Origin: Venturia oleaginea
Taxonomy: Eukaryota > Ascomycota > Dothideomycetes > Venturiales > Venturiaceae
DNA length: 64,000 bases
Assembly: GCA_013176395.1 (NCBI GenBank)
Contig: JABMLP010000015.1
Span: 1,414,599-1,478,598 of the forward strand
Direction of reading: 5' to 3'
Shown: one piece after another, positions 45,968-58,292 of the stretch
How positions within the stretch are numbered: the first letter of the stretch is position 1
How the letters are laid out: every line of letters begins with the position of its first letter
The notes under the pieces: model-generated
The model's database searches: none
Seen by the model: the letters and a program-made list of their open reading frames with translations, nothing else
What the model was told of the DNA's origin: nothing
Program-made: the position numbers and the translations under genes

Positions 45968-47514
45968 TCACAATTCCTCGCCTCCATCTATCTGATTTGT
46001 CTTCCCATCTCTTGCAAGTTCCTCGTTAACAGCCAATTGCAAAGCCTCTAGACCCTCACTCACAGAACATTCTTCACGATAGGTATACATGGCCAGTGAT
46101 AGAAATGGAAGTCTCCTCAAAGTCCTGCCGCTGAGACCTCCGCATTTTTGCGCAATGTCCCATAATCTTCTCCCCGGGGCTTCAGGTTGATCCCACAGAT
46201 GGACGTTCACCTCTAGCAGACTGGGGAAGAAAGAGGCTGGCGGAGACTTTGTGGACGGCGGTCCTGGGAGGTCTGAAGATGGGTACTGTATCAATGACAT
46301 CGGATCCTCTTCATCTTGACTTCGGTCAACGTTTTCGGGTAGAAGAATCCCACATCTCAGGAGTTCGTTCAGACAGGACCGGAAGATCTCATAAGCGGCT
46401 TTGGAAGAAGGATTCCCGACGAATTGTTTGATGTCTACCCGATCCAGGAACGCGGCGTCAATAGCTCCCATCATGTTACTTGTGCAGAACATGACAACGT
46501 TCGATCGATGTCGCAGCCTGTCCAGCGCCGTAAGGAGTTGATTCGTAGCCCTCAACGCATCACCAACTTCGTTCCCGCTCACAGCTTTCTCACGTGATCC
46601 AGCGAGTGTTTCGATCTCATCGATCAAGACGCAGACGAGCATTGTTGGATCATCAGCGATGGAATAGATCTGAGAAAAGAGCTTTGACACTTGTTTTCCT
46701 GATTCGCCGAACCATTTGCTCAACAGAGAATGAGCATTGATTTCGACCAATCGTGCCTGGGTGAAGTAGCGACCAAGACGAATGGATAGTTTTTGGGCCA
46801 AGGCGCGACAGAGACTTGTCTTTCCGCTTCCCGGTGGGCCATAGAGGAGTACGAGGCGATTCCAGTTTGCAAGGGTTTGTTTGAGATCATGGTGGCGCAT
46901 TATGGTCATCATCCGAGTGGTGAAGCGAAGAAGATTTGCGGGGATCGGTTCATCAAAGTAGAGTGAGTCCCATATACCTACGAGGTCTTTACTTGGGAGA
47001 TGCTCAACGCGTAGCTGAGTAGGAATCTGTTCCTCGTCTTCATCATCGTCTGTTGGTCTGGCTGGTGACGATGAACGAGGAACATCGCTGCTGTCGTGCA
47101 GTTCATATGCCTGGACATCGAGGTGGACATCTTGGAGTCGATGAGATACTGCGTCTGTCGCGTCTCCTGAGTAGTCGACAACGTTTATCGACTCAATGAT
47201 GGAGCCATGCTTGAGGTTGTCTTTGTCGGTTCTGTTAGTGTCAAACATGTGGTTGCCATGCCATTGCATAAGATACCATAATCTTTGACTTCTTGGTCGA
47301 TCCTCAGGTTCACAAAGTTGTTCAGAAGCCATCCGGATACTTCTTCGCGTACCTAGATGAGTGTCAACGATGTGCCGTGTGCAGTGCCGAACTATCATGA
47401 TACCAAGTCCGGCCGTACAAAGTGGCCCGTCACATCTTTGAAGCGGACCTCGACGTGTAAAGATGGCTTTATCCTGTTCGCCGTCGAAGTTGTGGTAGCA
47501 CAAGCGATAGCCAT
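45968..47514 (-). CDS. PCH2: Pch2/TRIP13 AAA+ ATPase (pachytene checkpoint)
   Basis: Minus-strand exons 47514-47404, 47352-47277 and 47220-45968 give 479 residues. The start MAIACATTTSTANRIKP was chosen as the ATG that splices into VREEVSGWLLNNFVNLR and DYDNLKHGSIIESINVVDYS; an uninterrupted reading from a TTG is a frame artefact. The AAA+ module has Walker A GPPGSGKTS (about 190), SKWFGESGKQVSKLF, Walker B LIDEIETLAGSREKA (about 259), sensor-1 MFCTSNM and LDRVDIKQFVG, all typical of Pch2. It remodels HORMA-domain proteins (Hop1, Mad2) in meiotic and spindle checkpoints. Divergent from the CSC1-like gene with only 203 bp between starts. Confidence 0.93.
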
Positions 47515-47717
47515 TTCATTGGTGTGTGCCTGGGGCTGGTGCTAAGGTGTATGGTTAAAGTGCAGAGACTAAACAGAGCGATGACGGATTAGATGTCTGA
47601 AAGTCGCAGTGGATCCATGCATCGATCACCGCCAGTGACAACTCGACAGTACCGCGCATTCCTATACTCCAAATTCCAAGCCCGATCATCCCATGGACCT
47701 ATTCCCCCCAGACTACC

Positions 47718-50348
47718 ATGGACTCAGAATACAACACACTCCAAAATGACAGCAGACCGGACAGCCCTTACAAACGCCTGATAGGCGAGGCCAAAGACAC
47801 CTACTTTCAGATTGGACTCTCGACCGCGCTAGGCCTATTCGCCTTCACCACTTTTTGCGTATAGACTCTTATACACTCAACTTGCAGGCCAAAGATTAAC
47901 TATGCTTAGATACTGCGAACAAGATGGCCTGGACTATATGCCGCACGCAAGAAACAGAATGGCGCCGCCGAGTCCCTTCCTAACCTACCCAATACCTTCT
48001 TCGGCTGGATGCCGGCGTTATGGCGGATCACGGAAGAGCAGGTGTTAGCTTCAGCTGGGCTGGACGCATATGTATTTCTGGCTTTCTTCAAGATGGCTAT
48101 CAAGTTCCTAGCTGTCAGCTTGGTCTTTGCCCTGGTCGTCATAAAACCTGTACACGACCAATTTCCAGACAAACATGACAAGGACAAGGAAAAGCCCGCG
48201 GATTCTCCTCGAATTACTCCTCGATTTACAATTCGAGGAGCTCCACCACAAAGCTTCATCAATGCAGACTATTTGTGGATGTATGTGGTATTCGTTTACT
48301 TCTTCACATTCCTGGTCATGTACATGATTACGACCGAGTCGAGACGGATAATCGAAATACGACAAGAATATCTTGGAAGTCAGACCACTATCACCGACCG
48401 TACTATCCGCCTCTCTGGTATACCCAACTCTATGCGATCAGAAGAGAAAATCAAGGAGTTCATCGAGGAGCTGGACATTGGCAAGGTGGAAAAGGTGTTG
48501 CTGTGCAAGAACTGGAAACAGTTGGACAAGACTATGGTCGAGCGGATGACAGTGCTGCGGAAGCTGGAAGAGGCTTGGACAGTACATCTGGGCCATCGAC
48601 AAATTGAGCGTAGCCTTGAAACTCTGCCCATCTCTCAACCTGCACCTCCGGGTCCTTCCGTGATCCGCGAGGACGAGGGAGACAGGCTACTCCAAGATGA
48701 ACCAAATGGCCTGGTTCCTTATGCTCGGGCCCGTCCCACGACCAGGATCTGGTATGGGCCTTTGAAGATGCGATTCCGCTCCATCGATGCAATTGATTAC
48801 TTCGAGGAGAAACTCCGAAGATTGGACGACGAGATCAGAAGGTTACGCAAGAAAGACTTTGAAGGCTGCGAACTTGCGTTCGTTACCATGGACAGTGTCG
48901 CGGCGTGCCAGATGGCAGTCCAAGCAGTTCTCGATCCTTCCCCACTCCAGCTTCTGGCCAATCCTAGTCCATCTCCAAGAGATGTTGTATGGCCCAATAC
49001 ATATATGCCTCGCTCGCATCGAATGGTTAGAGCCTGGTCCATTACTGCATTTATCGTGCTTCTGACCATTTTTTGGTCTGTCGTGCTGGTTCCTATCGCG
49101 GCCTTGATTGATCTGGACCGCATAAACTCTGTCTGGCCTGCTCTTGCGGATTTTCTCGACTCTCAGCCCCTAGCAAAATCGCTTGTACAAACGCAATTGC
49201 CAACGTTGATAGCTTCGTTGCTCAATGTATTGGTCCCATATCTTTATGATTGTAAGTGCATTGTCACTTCACGCGAAACAACTACTAACGAGCAACAGGG
49301 CTATCCAACAAGCAAGGAATGATATCCCAGGGCGACGTTGAGCTCTCCGTCATCTCGAAGAATTTCTTCTTCCTCTTCTTCAATTTCTTCATTGTGTTCA
49401 CAGCTTTGGGGACTGCAGCTCTTGCACCAGAGGATCTAGGAAGTCAAACCCCTAGAGAGATTGCCCTCGGCTTAGCCAATTCGATCAACGATCTGCAGGG
49501 TTTCTATACCAACTATATCATCCTACAGGGGCTCGGCCTCTTTCCTTTCCGACTCCTGGAATTCGGAGCTGTGTTTATGTATCCCTTCAGTTTAATGGGT
49601 GCCAAAACACCTCGAGGTGAGTTTGACTCGTCATCTACACGCAGTCAAATGTGCTAATGATCAACTACCATAGATTACGCCGAAGTGGTACAGCCTCCTC
49701 TGTTCAGCTACGGATTCTTTCTCCCTCAGAACATCCTCATCTTCCTTATTTGCATTGTGTATAGCGTTTTGCGGCAGTCGTGGCAGGTCTTGTTACCTGG
49801 CTTAGCCTACTTTGTTATTGGGTACTTTGTGCACAAATATCAACTCCTGTATGCCATGGACCACCGACAGCATTCGACGGGCGGTAGCTGGATCATGATC
49901 TGCGACCGCATTATCGTTGGGTTGGTCATTTTTCAGATCACGATGGCAGGCCAACTTGCTTTGAGATCTGCTGTCAAGCGATCCGTTGCAGTTGTCCCGC
50001 TTATTGCCCTCACTTTGTGGTTCTCCTATGTCTACAGCCGCAGCTACAAGCCCCTGATGAAGTTCATTGCTTTACGAAGTATCAAGTTAGCTGAACACGA
50101 AGACGAGGTGCTGTCAACTTCACGATATTTGAGCGAGACGCGGAACAGGCCGACGGTGGACGAGGTCTGGGAGACGGGCATGCGCTTTGTCAATCCCAGC
50201 CTTGTTGTGTCGTGAGTACTTTTCTCGCCTACCGCACATTATCTTTCTAACATGCTCCAGGCTCGAGAATGTATGGATTGCAGACAAGGCTGCTCGTGCG
50301 GAGAGCCTGCATTCGATTGTGAATAGCCCGCCCGCGACTGATGTATGA
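47718..50348 (+). CDS. CSC1/OSCA-like (DUF221, Rsn1-type) multi-pass membrane protein
   Basis: Exons 47718-47858, 47910-49251, 49299-49616, 49674-50211 and 50261-50348 give 808 residues. The N-terminal TM (IGLSTALGLFAFTTFC) is followed by LRTRWPGLYAARKK. Then come FFGWMPALWRITEEQVLASAGLDAY, a cytosolic loop with an RNA-binding-like fold (TDRTIRLSGIPNSM; DFEGCELAFVTMDSVAACQ), and the DUF221 TM block (YDWLSNKQGMISQGDVELSV; FFFLFFNFFIVFTALG; SYGFFLPQNILIFLICIVYS). This is the order of fungal osmosensitive/mechanosensitive calcium-permeable channels of the CSC1/TMEM63 family. Channel activity is inferred from the family; the Rsn1 subgroup is often linked to exocytosis and salt tolerance. Confidence 0.9.
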
Positions 50349-50920
50349 TTTTGTTGAAACCCAAGGAGGTTTTGCATGGTTGGTTTGCTGTCATTTTAGC
50401 GAGGTTTGGATACCCCAAGGAACTTTGTAATTCTAGTGGCTCCTTTTCGTCCCTATATACATAATGAAAGCAATGACAAGGTAGGTTCATCGTTTCTGAC
50501 CCTGAGACCAATAGAAAGAGCCGACCACAAGCAGCCTTGGGACGTTGCTCTGATCGAAACTGCCAGGTACCTTAGCAGTTTGACATATGCTGATGCTCAC
50601 TGTTTCTCTCCATCTTTGGCAGGAGCATTGCACCAGTCGTGCGTTCAGACATTCTGTTTGTATTTCCACCTTTCAATCGCCAACGATCAATCCGATTTTC
50701 CACATTAACCCTAATCTTTTCCTCATTAGTTCATCTCGCATCTTCCGAATACCATATACCTTAGATCCTCGACTACCTAGCCACAGTGTCTTCTCAAATC
50801 CTGCTATCGCGGGCAATCCGCTCTGCCCCATCGAGCACTTCCAACTCAGAGGTTAGCACTGCCTTCATTGATCAGAACAGACCAACTTACACTGACTAGT
50901 CTACACCCAATATCGAGCCG
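50349..50920. other. intergenic upstream of F-box gene
   Basis: About 570 bp; CSC1-like gene 3' UTR and F-box gene promoter. A frame at 50587-50856 is low-complexity and not supported. Confidence 0.4.
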
Positions 50921-53472
50921 ATGAAAGATGATGACTTGGCGACGACACCAATAGACGAAAGCCCACCCACAATTCTACCATCCGATGTCCCACCTCGTTT
51001 CGTTTCTCGAGCAATGGCCTATCCACGAGAACTCATCCAGCACATTTACAGCTACCTCCACCCCCGCGACTTCAATGCCGCAAGACACACATGCCAATCT
51101 TGGATGACGGCTTCTTTGGATAAGGGTCTTCTCACGACAATGCTCAACAGAACCGGTTGGTCCACGAAAAACGACAGCTACATCTGGGGCATGAGCTGCC
51201 GCCTCGCTCGCGAATGTGCTCTGAGTTCCGGGTGGACTGGGAACGGCATCACCGAACCCCCACTTACGTCTCCCTTCCGCCAATCGGCATGGGTCGATTT
51301 CTCCGAACTCGCAAGTGGATATACCTCCTCGACCGGACGACAATCCAATGGTCTCATTTTCACCGTCAGTGTCTGTGGCAGGTATCTCCTTGTTGCTGAG
51401 GGGGGCATGATTTATGTTTACGAATTGGTGGGAGATACGCTTCGTGTTTTGACCAGTGTTGTTTGTCCACGGAAGGTTTTGGCGATGAGTATGGATGCTT
51501 CTTCGAAACGGTTTGCGGTCGCTGCGTTGCTAGATGGGAGGATGGGGTTGATGTGTGATCTTCATGTTCATCGTTCTAGTGCAGGTATGTGTTTTTGCTG
51601 AGTAGGGAGATCGTCTCCTGGTGACCTTATCTCTTTCCAGATACAACTTTGGCGACGGGTCCACCATTCATGCCCTTTGGGTAGTACCATCTTGATTGTG
51701 GTTCGGGCTAGCGAAACTTCTAGCAACACTTGTTCTGCAGTTGCCAGAAGATTGGCGCCATGGACATCATCCTCGGCGCTGTATTTCTGATCACAAAAAA
51801 TCTCTTCATAGACACAGCCTCACCTTGTTGGCTCGTATTTTCGCACAGCATGCTAACATATGTTTTAGAGGAATCTAGATCAGCCGCTCTGTATCCTGGC
51901 GCCATTGTTGAAAGCAGCACAGGCCATCGCGAGAGCGACAGAAACAGTCTCTTTACGACCAGACTATATCCCGAAGATGACCGCCTCAGTTTACCCCAAA
52001 GTAGCACTCTGCCTCATCGCCGCGAGACTCGAAATCAGCCGTCCGACTTCCTCGGCTCCCCAGTCTATTCCAACCCTCCGGAATATGCCAACGCCATGCG
52101 AAGACATCCGACCGACTCCTTTGAATCAACAGATCTTGAAAATCCAGATCCTATTGAGCTTACCGCTTCAAGCCCACCCGTCCTCCTTGATGACACCTCT
52201 TCTCTAGCGGGTCGTTTTCAAAATTACATCAACCAGAGCTGGAACTTACAGCTTACTGGATTTCCTTACTCGTCTCCATTGGTTAGTCCGGGATTGAAAG
52301 ACAAGAATAAAATCAGACCGGGTATTCCCGTCGAAACTGGCCCACGGAGTCTCTACCGACATCTCTGCTCCGACGAAGATCCACCACGCAGTGTAGCCAT
52401 TTGTCCCCAGAGACAATGTGTCGCTTTTGGCTGCTCCTCTGGTCTTGAGCTTCACTGGGTCGACGCCCTGACAGGCCAAGATTTAAATCGTTGGTTCCCA
52501 CTCACCGGACCCTCTGACTTCCTTTACTTCCTCCCACCCCGCCATGGCATTGATTCACCACGTAAACTCCGACTCATCTCCTCAGCCGCACATCCTAGCG
52601 AGAGAGTTGACATCAACAATCGCTTCTTCGCTGCCGCCAGACCGACGATGACTTCGTTTTGGAGCGCGGTCGGGTTTGAAGCGGCAAGTCCGATACAAAC
52701 TCGTGCTCCCCCTTTTCTAACGACCGGTGGGAATACGTCGCGGCTTATCCCGTGGGTTAGTGATTGTGACCATTACCGCGCTGTTCCGCTCAGCGATGGT
52801 TTTCACATCCTCTTCGCCGACCCAGAATCGGATATGCTTTGTCTAGGCTCCGACGCACCGATTGGAGATCCCCGGAGGCTATTGAGGAAAATCATGTTTG
52901 TGCCGCCTGTTGAGGGGGCGGTGCCGAGGATGTATGCTTCCGGGTACAATGTTGACTTGGGACCGAGGATTGTGGCTGCGTATGGGGATACACTTGTTCT
53001 TTACTCTGTTCCCAACGATGTCTTTGCGTTGAGTCGGCGGGAGCAAAAGGCTGGGAGGGCGATGGGGGATGAGGAGACTGTGAGGTCTGCTCCTTGGCTG
53101 CAGTGGTGCGATGGAAGCGATTTGCCTACGAATCATCCTGAAGCAAGTAGTGGAGCGGAGGCTGGAAATGATGTGGTGAGGGTTGGTCCGCCTAAGAGTG
53201 TTTGGCCGCTTTTTGTTAGGGGACAGGTTTTGGGCAGTGTGGAGGGTTTGGTTGATATTGCTGTTAATGAGATGGTGGGGTTGGCGATTTGGGGGTTTGG
53301 AGTTGATGGGAGGGCGGGTGTTTGGAGGGTCGATGACGGGGAGGGGGCAGGGGTTGGATTGAGGGTTGTGGAGAGGGATGGGAGTGTTGTTAGTATTCCT
53401 AGTGTCTCTGTTGGGTTTGGGGCGGTGGGGCATTTGGGTGAGAGGGGCTGGGCTGCTGATTTTGTTATTTAG
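50921..53472 (+). CDS. F-box protein with beta-propeller-like C-terminus; frame breaks in the middle
   Basis: The first exon (50921 to about 51586) starts MKDDDLATTPIDES and holds an F-box, AMAYPRELIQHIYSYLHPRDFNAARHTC, which links substrates to SCF ubiquitin ligase. It is followed by WD-like strands. The large 3' part, in frame from about 51733 to 53472, has SVAICPQRQCVAFGCSSGLELHWVD, GQDLNRWFPLTGPSDFLYFLPP and KLRLISSAAHPSERVDINNRF, a block I associate with large fungal F-box proteins. Between them, YNFGDGSTIHALWVVPS (about 51642) and MDIILGAVFLITKN (about 51760) look homologous but lie in different frames that no GT-AG intron reconciles. It may be a decaying gene or contain sequence indels. 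The last 600 bases are strongly G/T-rich on the coding strand. Confidence 0.55.
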
Positions 53473-53659
53473 AGGTGTGCAAAGGGTTTGTGTGCGTTGA
53501 GATAAATTGGATTGGGGGTAGAGGGTGATTATTGATAGATTGGTATAAGTTAATTGACATGATCCAGTTGCTTCCTTTCTGGGGTTGATGTCATTTTACT
53601 ATCTTTTTAGCAGGACTAAGCTACCTGTCCTTGTTCTGTAGCGTGGAGAACTCTTAGCT

Positions 53660-54660
53660 TTACTCCTCAGCATCCATAATCTCCCAACCATCATCCACAT
53701 CACCCGAAGTCGTCCCACTATCTCTCGCATCTGGGGTTGACCCAGACGTTGTCTTACTGAACATTCCAACAAGGGCACTTCCCAAACTGGACGATCTTCC
53801 TTTTTGCGATTTGAGCTGGTGACTAGCCGTTGCGTGCTGAGGGCGTTGTTGCGTTGCCACTCTCATCGTAGGGATCCTCGCCGGAGAGTTCACAATTTTC
53901 GTTTAGAGGCGAGCCGCCTGATGGTGGGGTATCTGATTGATGATCATCTGCGTTTGGGCTGACCATGTTCTTCAATGTACTGCTTACGTAGTTCTCCTAC
54001 CCGGGCATCGAATACCTGTCTGTCACGAAGTGATTCCAGGAGCTCGGCTGGGGAGTAGGTTAATAGGGTATCTGTTTTTTCTGGATACAATGGTATGGTT
54101 CGATTCGTTTTGGGCTATTCTTGTTGATGGGCCTTTTCTTATTAGGATGAGTTGGGTGGTTGTTCTTGCTTCTCCTGGTTTGTCAGGGTTGTTTTTGTCT
54201 AGGTTTATATTGAGGAGGGTTGCTAGTGCTGCGAAGTTTTAGCAGTGATGCGGGCCTGGTTGTAAGGGGCTTTTTGTGGATACTGGGGTTTTGTTAGGGT
54301 TGAGGGTTTGGGAGGGAAATTTTCATACTAGTTTGTGATTTTGTTTTCAACGTGAATGGTCTAAACTGTGCGAGATGAATGGAAGAGTTGATGTAGTGCT
54401 GGTGATAGAAATTATTGGGATAAGAGCAGGAACTGTTTGGGAATTTCGCTGTTGTACATCTCAGCTCGGTAGAGCTACTGATGGTACTCGGACCGCCGAG
54501 CTTGTGGATGGCATTGTTCAGAGGTGTTGGACCTGGCTGGAGGAGGCTGCATGATGAGTATTTTCCCTTCGAGTGGCGCTTCTGGCGTTCCGGGCCAGGT
54601 GACGCCATATGAAACGACGTCGGATGGTGGAGGGTTGATGCTTTCGTACTCGGAAGGCAT
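53660..54660 (-). CDS. fragmentary hypothetical coding region
   Basis: Minus strand. An ATG at 54660 opens MPSEYESINPPPSDVVSYGV. Further coding-like pieces are GPTPLNNAIHKLGGPSTIS (about 54530), TTQLILIRKGPSTRIAQ (about 54150), TYSPAELLESLRDRQVFDAR (about 54045) and a Ser-rich C-terminus ending DDGWEIMDAEE (53660). They occupy different frames and I could not join them all through proper introns. A multi-exon gene or a gene damaged by indels is likely; function unknown. Confidence 0.3.
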
Positions 54661-55946
54661 TTTCGAAAGAGGTATGGAAGTACAGTGAGCCTGTTTGCTG
54701 GCCGTGGTGCCTTGCCTCTTTATATGCTATGATATGCTCTCCACATGGCAGTGAGCGTAGCGAATAGTATTGCCTGCCGCTCGGAGTTGCAAAAAGACCC
54801 CAGCATAATTCTGCAAGAATACGAGGGTGGCATCCTTGATCGCTTCCGTGTGGGTAATAGCCTGCTACTTCTTTGAATTGGACGGATGTCACGACTGGTA
54901 GCGTCCGCAAACAGCTCTGCATACACAAGTGATCGTCGATTCATATTAGTCCCAAGGCTTTTTTTCCAGTCCAATGGGTGACACTCCTACCAAACGGCGT
55001 GCGATTTAACGATTGAGCGCCGGGGATATCTTAGGCAGTTGGAATGCATGTATTCTGCACGCCAAGATGCTCATGTTGATCAGATTCTGCGAAGTGGAAA
55101 GGAGGGCTGACATTAGTTAGATAGACGTACCCAGAAACCTCATTCTGTTAGGATATTAAACGGTGGTATTGAGAATCGATAGGGGAAATATTGGCCGATA
55201 CTAGGATTGTTGAGTGAATGTAAGCAGTGTATCTCCGTGAGAACTAGACTTAGCCGAATTGAAGGCTACCCAATCATGGCATCGTCAGCCTATTTTGATC
55301 CACAAGGACAGTGCGGAAAAAGCTTGGCTTCCTCAGGGTTCAATCACCCCAAGATTGCACTTGTCTCGAGCTGAAAGCGCTCTCGATATGCCTCTGGACT
55401 TGGTTTCGTGACTGAGTCGACAAACAGAGACCATCAGTGGGGAACTGACTTTCCAACTGGATATATGGGTCGAATATGGCTCGTGCCGCCCTGCCGGAAG
55501 CTCAGAGCAACCATTGACCAGGTAAGCTCTTGCTCATTCGTCTGACTACATGTACTTGCGAATTGGCTTCTACTACTGATCTTTTGTGCAAAGTCGTTTT
55601 CCACACTGCGAGCTAGAATGACACCGTCAGCGTCCATAGAAAATCGTGCCAACGGAGGAGCCAGTCAAGAGGAAGTGGGACGTCCATCCAGAACGGATCT
55701 AGATGAAGAGGCCCAAGAAGCTTAGTGGTCCGTTCAGAGACACCCACAAAACAACGCCTTATCGCCAGAAGTTGGGAGTTACAGCGGCATCTTGAGCTTA
55801 GGACAGCCCTTTGGCAGGGCTTTGAGAAGATGGTGGAGTGTATCTGTATTGTTTCAATGCAAACCCTCGGAGAACAACAATAGAGTGACAAGATTTGACA
55901 AAACCCCGGTGCGTATAGGACAGATACACTCTGTCATCAGTTGCGA
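54661..55946. other. intergenic downstream of HET gene
   Basis: About 1.3 kb. Short minus-strand frames at 54720-54974 and 55434-55891 show no domain. Nothing else supported. Confidence 0.35.
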
Positions 55947-58141
55947 TCACACTATCTTGATTTCTTTTCCGAGAGAATTCCACTCTGAAGCTGTGAGAAT
56001 GTCCAATATAGGCCTTCTGCACCTTGCGACTCCAATCCGCTTGTAAACATGTCCGTCATCAGAAGACAATAGTAGACCACCGCAGTATTGTAGAGTGACC
56101 AAGAGAGGGAAGAAGTAAGACGTTGTGACCGAGAGTGGAATATGGTCCAAAAATATGTGGCATGCTGTATGTTCTTTCCTTTCTGGCAAGGAAACAGTTT
56201 TGCTGATCAAGTTCGCATCGAGAAGAAGTCCTCTTCCCGTGGTGACTGATCTCGCCGTCAAATCTAGCTTAACTTCCGCAAGTGGAGTGTATGTCTCGGC
56301 AGCCTTCTTCAGAAGAAAGTCAATGACAATTGATCGGACAGGAGTGTTGATTGCGCCCCATGTCCATGATGGCATTGAGCATGTATTTTGATCTCTTAAT
56401 TTGCCAGGTTCTGGGCTATACCAAAGAAGGCCGAAGAGAAGGCTTGGTTGCCATAGACCATAGAAGCAGCCCGGGATGTTGGAAACTCTGCTGGCAATTC
56501 GATTTGTGATTCCTTGTAAAGCAACTAATCGATCGCTGGGTCGTGTGAGCTCACATCGTGTGTACGCGGTCACTATGTTCATCCAATCTCGGTGAAAGCA
56601 AAAGATAGCCTCATGGTTGTGTTGGAGAACCGCCCTCTCCTTGGTCTTCAATAGATCATTGAAGAAGCTGCGCGCATGGAAAGATAATCCCAACGGCCAT
56701 ACCTGAAGTTGACTCGTGGAGAAATTAGCGCCAAAGATTCTCTCGATATGAACAGAGCTTCCTCGTGTTAAACCCCAACCAGTAGGATCTTGTTCCGAGG
56801 CCATGCCATAGGCGCAAGACCAGAAGATGCCCCGTTTGCCGAAAGAAAGTGTACGGCGAGAAAGAAGTCGCTCTTGAAAGATCCAGCCACGACGTGAGAG
56901 GGGAGTGTTACTCGTAGAATCGGCGATGTTTAGCAAGCTGTCTTCGTCTCCATGAACATATATGAGACTGTTCATGATACGGCACTTCGAAGTTTCCAGG
57001 GGATTGCGGCGCGCAAAACAGCCACCTTCATTATCTTCAGCACCAGCCGCTGCTATCGTGCAAGCAGCCCCTTCAAAGATATCTCCCATGAGTGATGCTT
57101 CATGAACCCAATCTGCTTCCAGATCTTGGATGATGCATAACGAATCTATCCAAAGGTAAGAGAGACCCAGACTTTTCGTGATGTGAAAAGCGTCTCGAAA
57201 CGATTGTGGCAATTGTTCTGTGGGTATTTTATTCTCAAAGACAGCGAGGTTTCCTTGAGTTAAGGTGACAGTCTTAGCAGCACCCCATCTGTGACTGAGG
57301 CAGCCATAAGCTGGATACCCATTGGTTTTTGAGTCCACCAATTGAGCAGAAAGCGATTCGAGATGGTTGATGCGTAATAAACGCGTTGGTTGGCGTGTAT
57401 TACTCTTCTTCGAGCATGCCAAATGATTGTCCCCGCATCTGTCCATCCAGTGGCGAATGAGCTTCAGATGCTGCGGAGAGGAAGTCGACACGAAACTCGC
57501 AGCCAGGTGAGATTTTGAGTCTGGAGCTTTCCATAGTCTGTGTGCAGCGTAGCCTTGTTACACGATGAGAATGGACGAGAAGTTGGAGCGGCAGCACATT
57601 TTGAAAAGAATTTCTTCTACTCATGATCGATATCGGTAATATCCTGGCATTCTCCGGGTAATGTCTCAAAAACTCAGCGATATCGATCTTCAGTTCGAAG
57701 CGATGATTTGTAAAGGGGAGGGACAATTGGATGTATCTTACTGGAACCAGCCGAGAACGAGACGTGCAATGTGCGCTCGAAATGTATTTCTGCTCGGACT
57801 GCTTGTGGTTCCAACCTGACAGAGAGGCATATCGAGGGCTCGTCTTTCCCTGTTGATTCTTGTAATCGGCGTGAAATTTGCAGAACGACTTTCCCATATA
57901 ATGCTTCGGGATTAACATCTGGATTGGCAGGGAAGGAGAAGTTTCCGGACTGAAAGGACAACTTAATTTGGGTACAAAGATGGCAGCCTCGCTGGACCGA
58001 CTCGTTCATCTGCTGGACAGATTCGTGGAGATGGAACTCCTCCATGGTTGATCGCTTTGAGCCTCGAAAGACTTTGGAGGACTTGAATGCATGTTTACAG
58101 GACGAACACAGCTTGTGCAATTGAACTCGTTCGGAATCCAT
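55947..58141 (-). CDS. HET-domain (heterokaryon-incompatibility-type) protein
   Basis: The main open frame is 57491-55947 (514 codons, preceded by an acceptor-like CTCCGCAG), with an upstream exon block from an ATG at 58141 (MDSERVQLHKLCSSCKHAF), so the gene has at least one or two N-terminal introns that I could not fix. HET motifs: YGCLSHRWG; QLPQSFRDAFHITKSLGLSY; LWIDSLCIIQDLEADWVHEA; MGDIFEGAACTIAAAGA; and further on RGWIFQERLLSRRTLSF. The N-terminus has two CxxC pairs (CSSC, CHLC), often seen ahead of HET domains. Such proteins can trigger cell death on fusion of unlike strains, but most family members have no known trigger. Divergent from POL31 with about 150 bp between starts. Confidence 0.8.
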
Positions 58142-58292
58142 GAAGTGGTCGGCTTCGATGGTGTGTAGGTGTTGGAGGAAGATCGTCTTCGACTGATCGT
58201 GTAGACCACGCACATGATACCGAAATCGGTCGACGCGTAAACCTGACGCGACTTCGAAGATCAATCAGATCTCAGCATTCAAATCAGTCACA

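Noticed and set aside
47404..47503. PCH2 start as an uninterrupted frame from TTG at 47503
   Set aside because: It reads through two introns; splicing from the ATG at 47514 gives a family-like N-terminus.
52879..53433. 184-codon minus-strand frame opposite the F-box gene
   Set aside because: Caused by the G/T-rich coding strand, whose complement lacks stops; composition is Pro/Asn/His-biased and domain-free.
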